Assembly (NCBI GenBank): GCA_018659585.1 | Contig: JABJMC010000016.1 | Coordinates: forward strand, 1 to 52,894 | From: Candidatus Peregrinibacteria bacterium | GTDB lineage: Bacteria; Patescibacteriota; Gracilibacteria; UBA1369; UBA12473 | DNA length: 52,894 bases | Reading direction: 5' to 3' | Shown here: positions 39,697 to 49,295 of the stretch, piece by piece | Position numbering within the stretch: position 1 is the stretch's first letter | How the letters are laid out: each line of letters begins with the position of its first letter | Notes under the pieces: model-generated | Databases searched by the model: none | Told to the model about the DNA's origin: nothing | Seen by the model: only the letters and a program-made list of their open reading frames with translations | Position numbers and translations under genes: made by a program

Positions 39697-42024
39697 TTAA
39701 GCATTTTGGCATATATCTTTTACAGATTTAGTAAACTTTTGATCATAGTCATTGAATCGGGGATCTAGGATGTGAATAGTACGTACTCCGGTTTTGGTTA
39801 AAGCCCAGAAAATAAAGCGTTTTAACCTTAAAACTGCTTGTGGAAGACTGTATTCATACCAACTATTAGTGAGTTTTTCGCATTCTTTTTGGTGGACGGG
39901 ATGAAAGGGTGGGATGAAAGGTAGGCGATGAATGAGTAAAGTTTCGATTTTTTGAGAAGAATTGGGTGTGTTTTTTAAAATTGAGCGATAGAGCCTTTCG
40001 GTTCCTATAATAAGGACACTTTCTTTGGCTTTTTTGAAACGTTGTCCAACTTTGCCCATTCCACCGGAAATTCCTTGGGAAAGAAGCATGATTTCGGCCT
40101 CTTTAATAGGATCGGCGAGTTTTTCGTGGAGGCTGGAGACAGCAGAGACTGCGTTTACAAGGAGGAAGGTGGTGGTTTTGGGAGCTTCTTTCTTAATAAA
40201 TTCAGTGGTTGCGTTTAGGTTTTTTGGGTGACGGGGGTTAGGGAGTTCTGGGTGTGCGTAAAGTTCGATGTGATGAGTTTTTTCGGGAGAAGGGAGAATG
40301 ATTTCAAGGATATTTTTGTCGAGATGGAGACGTTCTTTAATAAAGGAAAAAGATCCTTCTAAGCTGCCGTAATGACTTAGGAAAATTAAACTGCCAGGAA
40401 TTTTGTCCCAAAGTTCTTGTTTAAGAAGAGGGGCTAGGTGTTTAGGGCAGGTGCGAATTACCGGTTCATCGTCATAGCTGAGCATAATCCAGGTGAGTAC
40501 CGCGGGATTACCCGCAAAAGCTTTGCCTAAGATTTCAATGTCTTTTTTGAGAAGTCTTTGATTGGAAGAAGTCGGGATTTGAGCAATGAGTTCGGTGAGG
40601 TTTTCTAAGGTGGCTAGGATTTTTTTACCTTCAGGGGTTAAGAGGTGTGAGGGTTCTAAAATAACTTGTTTTTGAAAAGCGTCTTTGGCCGCGTATTTAT
40701 CGATAAACATTCCGAGTAAGCCAAAGAAAATTTCAAAACGTGAAGAGAGTTGTTCGTCCAGACTTTGGGCAAGGTTGGCCAGGCGGTTAAGGGCGTAATA
40801 TTTAGTAAGGGCCATTAAGGTGGTTTCTTCGATTTGCTCGATGCTTTCGATTAAGTGATGAGGTTTTTGAGGAATTAGGGTGCCGCGACGAGTGAAGTTG
40901 TCGATGTATAAATGAGTTGATACGACGAGGAGCGGGGAGAGGGATGCTTTTTGAAAAGCTTTTTCGTAGTAGCAGTCTGGGTTGCCGCAGGATTCATAAA
41001 GATGAGGTAAGGCAGAGATTTGTTCCCAAACTGGGTGTTCGTCATCACCAACTACGATTTCGTTTTTTTCGCCGGTCCCGCCTTTAGCTAACCAAAGAAA
41101 AATCTTAACTAATAATCGAATTTCACTAGTGTCAAAAGAGTCTTTTTTGAGGAATTCTTGAAAGCGAGTTTGGCATAAATAGCGAGCGGGATGTTGGAGG
41201 TGGGCCACGCGAGCATCACGCTTTATTTGTTGTGGTTCGGGAGTGATAAGTAAGCATTTTTCACCAGATTGTTCAGAAAAATTGATAGCGGCAATGGCTA
41301 AATCTTCGGCGTTGCTAAGTGGTGCCTCAAAAATAGCACTGCCTTGATGTGCTAGGACTTTTTGAATTTGTTGTTGTAGTTCGGGGAGAGCTCCTTGGCG
41401 AGGAGGGTCAGATTTTTTTTGTGGGGGAGATGTGGTGATTTTTTCGGTAGAAAGACTTTTTTCAAAAATTTCTTTCCAGCCCCATTCGCATTTTGGTAAA
41501 AGTTCGCGGATTTGCTCAGCTGCTTCAAACGGAATTTCTTGGATTCTATTAAGGAGTAGTTTGTAGAGCTCAACCGCAACCTTGGTATCGTCTAGGGCAC
41601 GGTGTTTGCTTTCGTGAAGGAGTTCGAATTTTTCACTTAAAATTTCTAAACTATAAGACGGTTCATTAATTAAAAGAGTCTGAGAAAGATGAAAAGTGTC
41701 TAAAACAGAACCTTTTACTGGGATATCGTTGGCTTCTAAAAAATTAATATCAAACTGAACAGAATGACCAAGAATTGGTGCCTCTCCAATAAATTCAATG
41801 ATTTCCGCACGGACTTCATCAATTTTAGGGGCGTCTTTTAAATCATCGTCAGTTAAACCTGTTAAATGACGAATTATTTCGGGAAGAACTACCCCTGGAT
41901 TCACCAGGGTTTGAAATTCATCTTGAATAGTGCCATCTTCAGAAATTCGAACAGCCGCGACCTCAATGATTTGGTCTTTTTCGGAGGAGAGGCCAGTGGT
42001 TTCTAAATCTATGGCTACGAACAT
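39697..42024 (-). CDS. DnaQ-type exonuclease fused to a degenerate DinG-like domain
   Basis: 775 residues. Residues 1-~165 are a DEDDh exonuclease with an intact active site: Asp6/Glu8 in DLETTG, HSVQFD at 87-92 and HRALDDT at 141-147. The rest follows the DinG/XPD helicase layout, but its motifs are lost: the P-loop EAGTGTGKS position reads EAPLSNAED (233-241), the DEAH position reads PHHL (388-391), and the GR-x-IR motif is LRLKRF. Of the four iron-sulfur cysteines three remain (Cys284, 346, 351) and the fourth is Ala356. Bacillus-type DinG proteins also join these domains, usually with ATP motifs. It probably acts as an exonuclease on nucleic acid ends, with the second half as a binding platform. 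Confidence 0.8.
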   Translation of the reverse strand: MFVAIDLETTGLSSEKDQIIEVAAVRISEDGTIQDEFQTLVNPGVVLPEIIRHLTGLTDDDLKDAPKIDEVRAEIIEFIGEAPILGHSVQFDINFLEANDIPVKGSVLDTFHLSQTLLINEPSYSLEILSEKFELLHESKHRALDDTKVAVELYKLLLNRIQEIPFEAAEQIRELLPKCEWGWKEIFEKSLSTEKITTSPPQKKSDPPRQGALPELQQQIQKVLAHQGSAIFEAPLSNAEDLAIAAINFSEQSGEKCLLITPEPQQIKRDARVAHLQHPARYLCQTRFQEFLKKDSFDTSEIRLLVKIFLWLAKGGTGEKNEIVVGDDEHPVWEQISALPHLYESCGNPDCYYEKAFQKASLSPLLVVSTHLYIDNFTRRGTLIPQKPHHLIESIEQIEETTLMALTKYYALNRLANLAQSLDEQLSSRFEIFFGLLGMFIDKYAAKDAFQKQVILEPSHLLTPEGKKILATLENLTELIAQIPTSSNQRLLKKDIEILGKAFAGNPAVLTWIMLSYDDEPVIRTCPKHLAPLLKQELWDKIPGSLIFLSHYGSLEGSFSFIKERLHLDKNILEIILPSPEKTHHIELYAHPELPNPRHPKNLNATTEFIKKEAPKTTTFLLVNAVSAVSSLHEKLADPIKEAEIMLLSQGISGGMGKVGQRFKKAKESVLIIGTERLYRSILKNTPNSSQKIETLLIHRLPFIPPFHPVHQKECEKLTNSWYEYSLPQAVLRLKRFIFWALTKTGVRTIHILDPRFNDYDQKFTKSVKDICQNA

Positions 42025-42047
42025 GGGAACCTAGAATAGCGAACTTT

Positions 42048-43271
42048 CTAAATCTGCGCTAGAAGTTCCACAATAACCTTACAAACTTGAGCGCGAGTCA
42101 TGTTGTCGCCAGGGCCAAAGTTGCCATTGTCGTAACCACTAATAATGCCCATGGAATAGGCGGTGGCCACGTATGATGCATACCAAGCCTCTTCATCAAT
42201 GTCTGGGAAATCTAATAATGAATCAGTGACATCAGTGCCAGCTGCTCCGAGTAGAATTTTAACGGCTTCGGCGCGGTTGATGTAGTTGGCAGCTCCAAAA
42301 GTACCATTATCATAACCTTCGACAATTCCTTCGTCATAAGCAGTTTGAGTGTAGGGGGTGTACCAAGTGTCTAATGGAGCGTCAGAAAAACTACTTTCAG
42401 AAATAGAGTCTGGGATTTCGTAACCTAAGGCTCCTAAAACAATTTTGGTAAATTCAGCGCGATTAATAGGGCTATCAGGGAGGAAAGTTCCATCATCATA
42501 ACCTTCAACTACACCAGCGGTTATTAGTTCAATAATGTAGTCTTCGGCCCAGTGCCCAGAAATATCGGAAAGTACAACAACTGTGGTGTCGGTTTCATCG
42601 TTGGTGTCAGTTTCGTTTTCGTTAATAGTTTCTTCTTCGTCGGATGCTTCTTCAATTTCCACTTTGGTGGAGGCACTAATGTTATTGGCGTCGTCTTGTA
42701 AAACAAATTTAAAGGTATTGTTTGCGTCTTGTTCTAGATCGAGTGTAATTTCAAAATACCCATCAGAATCAACAGTAACACTTATATCAGAATAGGTTTC
42801 AGTGAGAGTGGTATCAGCTTCGCCATAACCAGTAAAAGTGTAGGAATCAGCGTTAATTGTTTCGGGGGCATCATCAACGTCTGGGGCGCCTGGGGCAGTG
42901 TGATCTCCGCCTCCAGAAGCTTCGGCTTCGGCCGCCGCTGTTTCTCCTTCTACAATAACAATTTGAAGGGTGTCACTAGAATTGCCATCGCCATCTTGGA
43001 CTTTAATACTAAAAGTGTTGGTGGATTCTTGAATTAAGGCCACAGTTATTTCGAAATAACCACTGGAATCAGCGTACACAGGAGAAATTTGGGAAGTTCC
43101 GCCAGTGACAACGACTTTATAATCAGCTTCGGTAGTTCCGGAAATAACGGCTTTGGTGGCATCAATAGGAGAGACAATATCGTCTAAAGTTGGGGTGTCT
43201 ACAGCAAGAGCAGCGGGGATAAGTAATCCAAAACAAAAAATAGTCAGGATTAAGCGAGAGAGGGTTCGCAT
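42048..43271 (-). CDS. S-layer-type protein with two Ig-like and three SLH domains
   Basis: 407 residues, exported: signal peptide RTLSRLILTIFCFGLLIPAALA. Two related beta-sandwich repeats follow (each with a SSGYFEITV.L / SDGYFEITL.L strand and a D-D/G-N turn), separated by Glu/Ala- and Asp-rich linkers. The C-terminal third holds three SLH motifs, with HWAEDYI...GVVEGYDDGTF...INRAEF, a second with INRAEAVK and a third with MTRAQVCK. SLH domains bind secondary cell-wall polymer, so this is a surface protein held on the wall. Confidence 0.92.
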   Translation of the reverse strand: MRTLSRLILTIFCFGLLIPAALAVDTPTLDDIVSPIDATKAVISGTTEADYKVVVTGGTSQISPVYADSSGYFEITVALIQESTNTFSIKVQDGDGNSSDTLQIVIVEGETAAAEAEASGGGDHTAPGAPDVDDAPETINADSYTFTGYGEADTTLTETYSDISVTVDSDGYFEITLDLEQDANNTFKFVLQDDANNISASTKVEIEEASDEEETINENETDTNDETDTTVVVLSDISGHWAEDYIIELITAGVVEGYDDGTFLPDSPINRAEFTKIVLGALGYEIPDSISESSFSDAPLDTWYTPYTQTAYDEGIVEGYDNGTFGAANYINRAEAVKILLGAAGTDVTDSLLDFPDIDEEAWYASYVATAYSMGIISGYDNGNFGPGDNMTRAQVCKVIVELLAQI

Positions 43272-43293
43272 TTTTAAGGGAGGTTAAAGATTA

Positions 43294-43306
43294 GCCCGTG
43301 GCGGGC
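43294..43306. terminator. Small GC hairpin after carA
   Basis: GCCCG-TGG-CGGGC, a perfect 5-bp stem 6 bases after the carA stop and before the SLH gene on the same strand. A weak T-containing tail follows; it may be a terminator. Confidence 0.4.
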
Positions 43307-43311
43307 GAGTT

Positions 43312-44385
43312 TTATAAAAGATCGACAAACTTGTCGAATAGATAATTAGTGTCAGTGGGGCCGGGAGTGGCTTCGGGATGGAATTGAACTGAGAAAAAAG
43401 GAAGAGTTTTGTGTTTAACTCCTTCCACGGTTTGGTCATTAGCGTTTTCAAACCAAACTTCCCAGTCTTTGTCTAAGGATTTGGGATCGACAGCGTAACC
43501 ATGATTTTGTGAAGTGATATAACAACGGCCGGTTTCTAAGTCGATGCAGGGTTGGTTTTGAGAGCGGTGTCCGAATTTAAGTTTGTAGGTTTTTCCACCA
43601 CCAGCAATTCCCATTATTTGCGAACCTAAACAGATTCCAAAGGTTGGGATTTTTCGTTCAAAGCCTTTTTTCATGATGTCGAGAGTTTCTTTCATTAAAG
43701 ATGGATCGCCGGGGCCATTGGAAAAGAACACGCCATCAAATTTTTGGTCCATTTCCCAGATATCATAATTCCAAGGAACGCGGGTAACAGAGATGTCGCG
43801 ATTTAAAAAGCTGCGAAGAATGTTGAGTTTCATGCCACAATCAATAATGGCCACGTGTTTGGGGCCAGCTTGGTAAGTTTGGGGCTCTTTGATAGAGACT
43901 TTGGCCACTAGATTTTCTTGGTTGGGATCGTAAAAATCGATTTTGTGTTTATCACGAGAAAGGGTGCCAAGCATGGCTCCTTTAGTGCGAATTTTTTGGG
44001 TAAGAGCGCGCGTGTCTACTCCTGTTATGGCTGGGATGTTGTGTTCTTTGAGCCATTCTCCGAGTGATTGAATCGATTGGTGATGGCTGTGGTTTTCGGA
44101 ATATTCAGTAACAATAACTCCTTTAATATGGAGTCCTTGGCTTTCGAAATTTTCTTCAATTTTGTGATCCGATTCAGCGGATTTTGGAACACCATAATTC
44201 CCAACTAACGGATAAGTGACAATAATAATTTGTCCTTTATAAGAAGGGTCGGTGAAAGTTTCGGGATAGCCAACCATCCCAGTATTAAAAACCACTTCAC
44301 CAGCAGACTCAGTATGGGCTCCAAAAGATTTGCCTTTGAGTTTGGTTCCGTCCTCGAGGGTGAGAGTGAGTTGGTCGTTAGTCAT
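43312..44385 (-). CDS. carA: Carbamoyl-phosphate synthase small subunit
   Basis: The glutaminase subunit that feeds ammonia to CarB for pyrimidine and arginine synthesis. The 357-residue protein has the N-terminal CarA domain (LTLEDGTKLKGKSFGA, GMVGYPETFTDPSY, ITGVDTRALTQKIR) and a class I glutamine amidotransferase domain with FFSNGPGDP, the nucleophile Cys in FGICLGSQIM and FHPEATPGP. The usual His after G-C-L-G is Ser, but the catalytic Cys-His-Glu remain. carB is not in the window. The gene is divergent from purL. Confidence 0.95.
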   Translation of the reverse strand: MTNDQLTLTLEDGTKLKGKSFGAHTESAGEVVFNTGMVGYPETFTDPSYKGQIIIVTYPLVGNYGVPKSAESDHKIEENFESQGLHIKGVIVTEYSENHSHHQSIQSLGEWLKEHNIPAITGVDTRALTQKIRTKGAMLGTLSRDKHKIDFYDPNQENLVAKVSIKEPQTYQAGPKHVAIIDCGMKLNILRSFLNRDISVTRVPWNYDIWEMDQKFDGVFFSNGPGDPSLMKETLDIMKKGFERKIPTFGICLGSQIMGIAGGGKTYKLKFGHRSQNQPCIDLETGRCYITSQNHGYAVDPKSLDKDWEVWFENANDQTVEGVKHKTLPFFSVQFHPEATPGPTDTNYLFDKFVDLL

Positions 44386-44393
44386 CGGGGGGT

Positions 44394-44422
44394 ATTTTAG
44401 GGCTTATTGTGGGGGAGGGCAA
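44394..44422 (-). promoter_or_regulatory. carA promoter, leaderless spacing
   Basis: Minus strand: TTGCCC (44422-44417), 17 bases, TAAAAT (44399-44394), 8 bases before the ATG at 44385. Confidence 0.55.
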
Positions 44423-44440
44423 GGGGAGTCGATTTCAATC

Positions 44441-44469
44441 TTGTTTTTCATTTAGGGCTGTGCTTTAGT
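44441..44469 (+). promoter_or_regulatory. purL promoter
   Basis: TTGTTT (44441-44446), 17 bases, TTTAGT (44464-44469) with TGc upstream; leader about 30 nt. Confidence 0.45.
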
Positions 44470-44507
44470 ATGGAAGCTTATTGCTAACCTAATCTTTAAA
44501 AATTCAA

Positions 44508-47471
44508 ATGGCTCATCGTATTGAAGTTGGCTCTTTGGTCCCAGACACCCGCGCCCAAGTCCGCCTTTTAAACTTCCGCCAGCAAGCTTTTGGTGAACAT
44601 ATCAAAAGTGTTTTTGTGGTGGATGTTTACACTACTAATCGTGATTTTTCTGAGGAAGAATTGGAAAAAATTGCGAATTCTTTAACAAATCCAGTTACGC
44701 AGGCTTATGCGATGAATAAATCGTATGAAATTGCGGATTTTGATTACGCGATTGAGGTTGGTTTTCAACCTGGTGTGACTGATAATGTTGGTCATACAGC
44801 GCGTGAGATTGTGGAGGATTTGTTAGATACTAAATTTGAGGGAGAAGAAGATGTTTTTACTTCGCAAATCACTTATGTAAAAGGTGATCTTACGGAAGAT
44901 CAGGCGAAGGAGTTAGGAGCTTCGATGGCTAACGGACTTATTCAACGAATTTTAGTGAAGTCGAAAGAAAAATATGACGCAGATGGTGGGATGGATGTAA
45001 AAGTGCCAAAAGTTGACCTTCATCACGAACCACAAGTTAAGGAGGTGAATTTAGAGATTTCAGATGAGGAATTACAAAAAATTGGAAAGCAGGGGATTGA
45101 AAATGATGATGGGACTCGGCGAGGTCCATTAGCCTTGGATATGGATTATTTGCGGACAATTCAGGAACATTTCCGAGGACTTGGACGCAATCCAACCGAT
45201 GTGGAGTTGGAATCTTTGGCGCAAACTTGGTCTGAGCATTGTAAGCACACGATTTTTGCGGCCACCATGGATGATATTAAGGAGGGAATTTATAAACATT
45301 ATATTAAAAGGGCAACGAATGAGATTCGGACCGCAAAGGGTGATAAAGATTTTTGTGTGTCAGTGTTTGAAGATAATTCCGGAGGAGTTGTTTTTGATGA
45401 AAAATGGATTGTAACAGATAAAGCAGAGACTCATAATAGTCCATCGGCACTTGATCCGTTTGGTGGATCAATTACTGGGATTGTGGGAGTGAATCGTGAC
45501 ACAATTGGATTTGGGAAAGCAGCCAAGCCGGTGATTAATCGGTATGGTTTTTGTTTAGCAAACCCAGCTGATGAAAGGCCTTTATATAAAGGTGCCAATA
45601 ATACACAAAAAATGTTGTCTCCCCGCCGAATCATGGATGGGGTGATTGACGGAGTGAACGTCGGCGGGAACTGCTCTGGGATCCCTACACCACAAGGGTT
45701 CCTTTATTTTGATGATCGCTATAAAGGGAAACCATTAGTTTTTGTAGGAACAGTTGGTTTAATGCCTCGAGATTTGAATGGCACACCAAGCTGGGAAAAG
45801 TGTGCAAAACCAGGTGATAAAGTAGTAGTTGCCGGTGGAAAAGTTGGGCAAGATGGTATTCACGGTGCGACTTTTTCATCTGAAGCTATGGACTCTGGTA
45901 GTCCTTCGACTGCGGTGCAAATTGGCGACCCGATTACTCAGAAAAAAATGAGCGATGCCATTGTGAAAGAAGCCCGCGACTTGGGTCTTTATAATAGTAT
46001 TACCGATTGTGGCGCGGGCGGCATCTCCTGTTCAATTGCCGAGATGGCAAAGGAATGTGGCGGATGTTATGTAGAGCTCGATAAGGTGCCACTTAAATAT
46101 CCTGGACTGGATCCTTGGCAAACCTGGATTAGTGAGTCCCAGGAGCGCATGACTATGTCGATCCCACCGGATAAAGTTGATGAATTTTTGAATTTAATGG
46201 AGCGCCGAGGCGTGGATGCCTGGGTGGTTGGAGAATTTAATGATTCTGGGAAATGTGAAGTGGTTTCTGGAGGCGATAAAATTATGGATTTGGAACTTTC
46301 TTTTCTTCATGACGGACTCCCTCACAAAACACTAACTACGACTTACACAAAAGAAACTCATGATGAACCAGATATGGAATGCCCAGCTGATTTAACAGAT
46401 ACGCTGCAAACCATGATGGCGCGACTTAATTTAGCTAGTTTTGATTTTATTTCACATCAATATGATCATGTGGTGCAGGGCGAAACTATTGTTGGTCCGC
46501 TGCATGGTAAAGGCCGAGTAAATGGTCATGCTTCGGTGATGGCACCGGTTTTGAATTCTACGAAGGGTGTGGTTGTTTCGCAGGCGATTAACGCTAAATA
46601 TAGTGATATCGACACTTATCACATGGCCGCTTGTGCGATTGATTCTGCGATTCGAAATATTGTTTCAATTGGTGGCCCATTAGATCATCTCGCGCTTATG
46701 GATAATTTCTGCTGGTGCTCTTCAAACGAAGAAGAACGCCTAGGACAATTAAAAGAAGCCGCGCGTGGTTGTTATGATTATTCCACGGCTTATGGAACAC
46801 CGTTTATATCTGGAAAAGACAGTATGTTTAATGACTTTAAAGGATATGATGAAGACGGAAATCCCGTGAAAATTTCTGTGCCACCGACTCTGTTGATTTC
46901 TTCTTTGGCGGTAATGGAGGACTATCGAAAATCTGTAACTTTGGACGTTAAGTTCCCTGGTGATTTGGTTTACGTGGTCGGGGAAACAAGTGATGAGCTT
47001 GGGGCGAGTGAATATTTTGAACAACTTGGCTTTATTGGGAATAACATTCCAAAAGTTGATGCTGAGAAAAATATGAAGATTTACCGCGCTGTTGAAAAAG
47101 CAATTCAAGCTGGACTTTTAACTTCTTGTGAAAGTGTACTCTTAGGTGGACTTGGAGTGGCTCTAGCTCGAAAAGCAGTGGCCGGACAACTTGGAATGGA
47201 TATTTCGCTAGAAAATCTACCAGTAAAAGGTGAGGTAACTCGTCCTGATCATTTGCTCTTTTCCGAAAGCCAAGGTCGTTTAATTATGAGTATAAATCCA
47301 GCTAAGAAAGATGAGTTTGAAGCCTTGTTTACTGATCTTCCGCTAGCGCAAATTGGCACAGTTCGCGAAGATGAAAAATTCACTCTAACAGATTTGGAAG
47401 GCCAAACTGTAATTGATACTGATACTTCTACCCTAGATAAAAATTACCGTTTAACTTTTAAAGGATTCTAA
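44508..47471 (+). CDS. purL: Phosphoribosylformylglycinamidine synthase, PurS-PurL fusion
   Basis: Converts FGAR to FGAM in purine synthesis. At 987 residues it lies between the small PurL (~740, needs separate PurS) and the large E. coli form (~1300). The N-terminal ~170 residues look like a PurS-type domain (FVVDVYTTNRDFSEEELEKI, IEVGFQPGVTDNVG); then come the linker and two AIR-synthase-like halves with TWSEHCKHTIF, AETHNSPSALDPFGGSITG, GGCYVEL and GKDSMFNDF. The glutaminase domain is a separate protein, PurQ, whose ATG overlaps this stop (TAATG). Confidence 0.95.
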   Translation: MAHRIEVGSLVPDTRAQVRLLNFRQQAFGEHIKSVFVVDVYTTNRDFSEEELEKIANSLTNPVTQAYAMNKSYEIADFDYAIEVGFQPGVTDNVGHTAREIVEDLLDTKFEGEEDVFTSQITYVKGDLTEDQAKELGASMANGLIQRILVKSKEKYDADGGMDVKVPKVDLHHEPQVKEVNLEISDEELQKIGKQGIENDDGTRRGPLALDMDYLRTIQEHFRGLGRNPTDVELESLAQTWSEHCKHTIFAATMDDIKEGIYKHYIKRATNEIRTAKGDKDFCVSVFEDNSGGVVFDEKWIVTDKAETHNSPSALDPFGGSITGIVGVNRDTIGFGKAAKPVINRYGFCLANPADERPLYKGANNTQKMLSPRRIMDGVIDGVNVGGNCSGIPTPQGFLYFDDRYKGKPLVFVGTVGLMPRDLNGTPSWEKCAKPGDKVVVAGGKVGQDGIHGATFSSEAMDSGSPSTAVQIGDPITQKKMSDAIVKEARDLGLYNSITDCGAGGISCSIAEMAKECGGCYVELDKVPLKYPGLDPWQTWISESQERMTMSIPPDKVDEFLNLMERRGVDAWVVGEFNDSGKCEVVSGGDKIMDLELSFLHDGLPHKTLTTTYTKETHDEPDMECPADLTDTLQTMMARLNLASFDFISHQYDHVVQGETIVGPLHGKGRVNGHASVMAPVLNSTKGVVVSQAINAKYSDIDTYHMAACAIDSAIRNIVSIGGPLDHLALMDNFCWCSSNEEERLGQLKEAARGCYDYSTAYGTPFISGKDSMFNDFKGYDEDGNPVKISVPPTLLISSLAVMEDYRKSVTLDVKFPGDLVYVVGETSDELGASEYFEQLGFIGNNIPKVDAEKNMKIYRAVEKAIQAGLLTSCESVLLGGLGVALARKAVAGQLGMDISLENLPVKGEVTRPDHLLFSESQGRLIMSINPAKKDEFEALFTDLPLAQIGTVREDEKFTLTDLEGQTVIDTDTSTLDKNYRLTFKGF

Positions 47472-48271
47472 TGTCTAAACCTAAAGTACTAGTCATGGCC
47501 GGTTATGGAATTAACTGCGAAGAAGAAACTTCGTATGTGTTCGAAAAAGCCGGAGCTGACACCGAAATCATCCACGTCAATGACCTAATTGATGGTCGAA
47601 GTAGCATGAAAGATTTTCAAATTATGGCCTTCCCCGGCGGATTTTCTTATGGGGATGATACTGGCTCTGGAAATGCTTATGCTAACAAAGTTCGTAATCA
47701 TTTATGGGAACAAGTGCACGATTTTGTGCAACAAGATAAGTTGGTAATCGGGATTTGTAATGGTTGCCAAATTATGGCGAATTTGGGGCTTGTCCCAGGT
47801 TACGAGTTTGGTAAACGTGAAGTTGCGTTGATGCATAATAAGACGGCGCGGTATGAGTGTCGCTGGATAGATATGAAAGTAACTAGTGAAAAATGTGTTT
47901 GGACTAAGGGGATTGATGTGTTGCGTTGCCCAGTTTCACACGGAGAAGGGAATTTTTATGCGGAACCAGATGTGATTGCTAAGTTAAACGAAGGCGATCA
48001 AGTAGCTTTTCGTTATGTTAAACCTGATGGTTCATTAGCTGGCGGTGAATTCCCACATAATCCAAATGGTGCGGTCGAAGATATGGCGGCAATTTGTGAC
48101 CCTAGTGGTCGAATTATGGCTGTGATGCCACACCCAGAACGTAATTGGACTTTCTACAATCAAGATAACTGGACTTTGATTAAGGAAAAAGCCGAGCGTG
48201 AAGGAGTTGCTTTGCCAGAAGAAGGGCAAGGTATGAAGATTTTCCAAAATGGAGTTTCGTATTTTGGGTAG
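47471..48271 (+). CDS. purQ: Phosphoribosylformylglycinamidine synthase glutaminase subunit
   Basis: Supplies ammonia to PurL. 266 residues, class I amidotransferase: AGYGINCEEET, FPGGFSYGDD, the nucleophile Cys in GICNGCQIMANLG, VSHGEGNFY and AVMPHPERNWTF with the catalytic His and Glu. Translational coupling to purL by a one-base overlap gives equal subunit supply. Confidence 0.96.
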   Translation: MSKPKVLVMAGYGINCEEETSYVFEKAGADTEIIHVNDLIDGRSSMKDFQIMAFPGGFSYGDDTGSGNAYANKVRNHLWEQVHDFVQQDKLVIGICNGCQIMANLGLVPGYEFGKREVALMHNKTARYECRWIDMKVTSEKCVWTKGIDVLRCPVSHGEGNFYAEPDVIAKLNEGDQVAFRYVKPDGSLAGGEFPHNPNGAVEDMAAICDPSGRIMAVMPHPERNWTFYNQDNWTLIKEKAEREGVALPEEGQGMKIFQNGVSYFG

Positions 48272-48289
48272 ATTGGGTGGTGAAGAAGA

Positions 48290-48318
48290 TTGCAAAAAGG
48301 TTGTTTTTCTGGTATGAT
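48290..48318 (+). promoter_or_regulatory. Promoter of the SH3-like gene
   Basis: TTGCAA (48290-48295), 17 bases, TATGAT (48313-48318) with TGg before it. The leader of about 20 nt leads to the ATG at 48346, excluding the upstream in-frame GTG at 48277. Confidence 0.6.
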
Positions 48319-48345
48319 AATTGGAATAATTTAACAAAAATAAAC

Positions 48346-49263
48346 ATGTTTTTTAGTAACCGTTTAGTTTTTCAAAATGCGGCTCCTTCAGGTGGGCCTG
48401 GTAATAGGGAAAATTTTTCGTCCAGGGAGTGTTTAGTTCAATTTGCAGAGAGCTTTGCTGAGGCCCCGGACTTTATAAGTGAATACGGAGTAGAAGGTTT
48501 AGAAAGTCTTAATGAAGCTGTGCAATCTTTGGCACCTATGTTAGATAATATTTTGCCTGGTGAAATTTCAGATCGCTCTTATTTTGGAGGAGGGACAGAT
48601 TATGAAAGTTCTCATTCTTATGCTCGGTTTTATGAAGATGAAGATTATGGAATTCGAATTGAATATCAAGAATTTGCCCATGGTGAAAGTGGTGAGGGTG
48701 GATTAGGAATGACTCATTATTGGCGGGTAGAGATAGCGAACAGTGATTTAAGTGAAATAACTACACTTTATATTACTAAGAGTGCTGCTTGTGGGGATTT
48801 TGATCATTATGGAAAAATACAGTTAGATGCGTATGTTTTTCATCCTTATAGCAATATACATCGAAATGCGGATACTAGTCCGATTACTAAGGAAGCAGTA
48901 GAAAAAGTTGTGGAGTTGGTGCAAAAAGAAGTTGAGCATCCTCGTGTTATGAGGGTGGTAGATCCCGATGGAGAAGTTTCTAAAAATGGAGGATTGAATG
49001 TGCGTAATATGCCTTTGGGGTATGTATCAGAAGTTCCAGGGAGTAGGTCAAGAAGAGAAAGTCAATTACCAGTTGGAAATTATGTGAGAATTTTGGATGT
49101 TGATACTGATCATGAAACTGGGGCAGAGTGGGCTTTGATTATTCCAGAAGAATATGGTGATGACCAAAAACGTTCGCAAGAGTATTTACGCGAACATGGA
49201 AGATCTTCTTGGGTTGTAATTTCCAATAACGGCAAGACTTACTTGGAGACGGTGGAGGAGTAG
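48346..49263 (+). CDS. Hypothetical protein with C-terminal SH3-like domain
   Basis: 305 residues from the ATG at 48346. The N-terminal ~190 residues are not recognised, with a Tyr/Glu-rich central part (YEDEDYGIRIEYQEF). The C-terminal ~90 residues fit a bacterial SH3 domain: GGLNVRNMPLGYV, then LPVGNYVRILDVD and EWALII, ending WVVISNNGKTYLE. Such domains often bind cell-wall peptides, but no signal peptide is seen here, so its location is unclear. Confidence 0.7.
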   Translation: MFFSNRLVFQNAAPSGGPGNRENFSSRECLVQFAESFAEAPDFISEYGVEGLESLNEAVQSLAPMLDNILPGEISDRSYFGGGTDYESSHSYARFYEDEDYGIRIEYQEFAHGESGEGGLGMTHYWRVEIANSDLSEITTLYITKSAACGDFDHYGKIQLDAYVFHPYSNIHRNADTSPITKEAVEKVVELVQKEVEHPRVMRVVDPDGEVSKNGGLNVRNMPLGYVSEVPGSRSRRESQLPVGNYVRILDVDTDHETGAEWALIIPEEYGDDQKRSQEYLREHGRSSWVVISNNGKTYLETVEE

Positions 49264-49275
49264 GTTATAATAACC
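49243..49275 (+). promoter_or_regulatory. Promoter with palindrome over the -10
   Basis: TTGGAG (49243-49248), 17 bases, TATAAT (49266-49271). The -10 lies at the centre of GGTTAT-A-ATAACC (49263-49275), a perfect palindrome that could be a repressor site for the 49296 gene. Confidence 0.5.
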
Positions 49276-49295
49276 TCCAAAATTAATTTTAAAGA

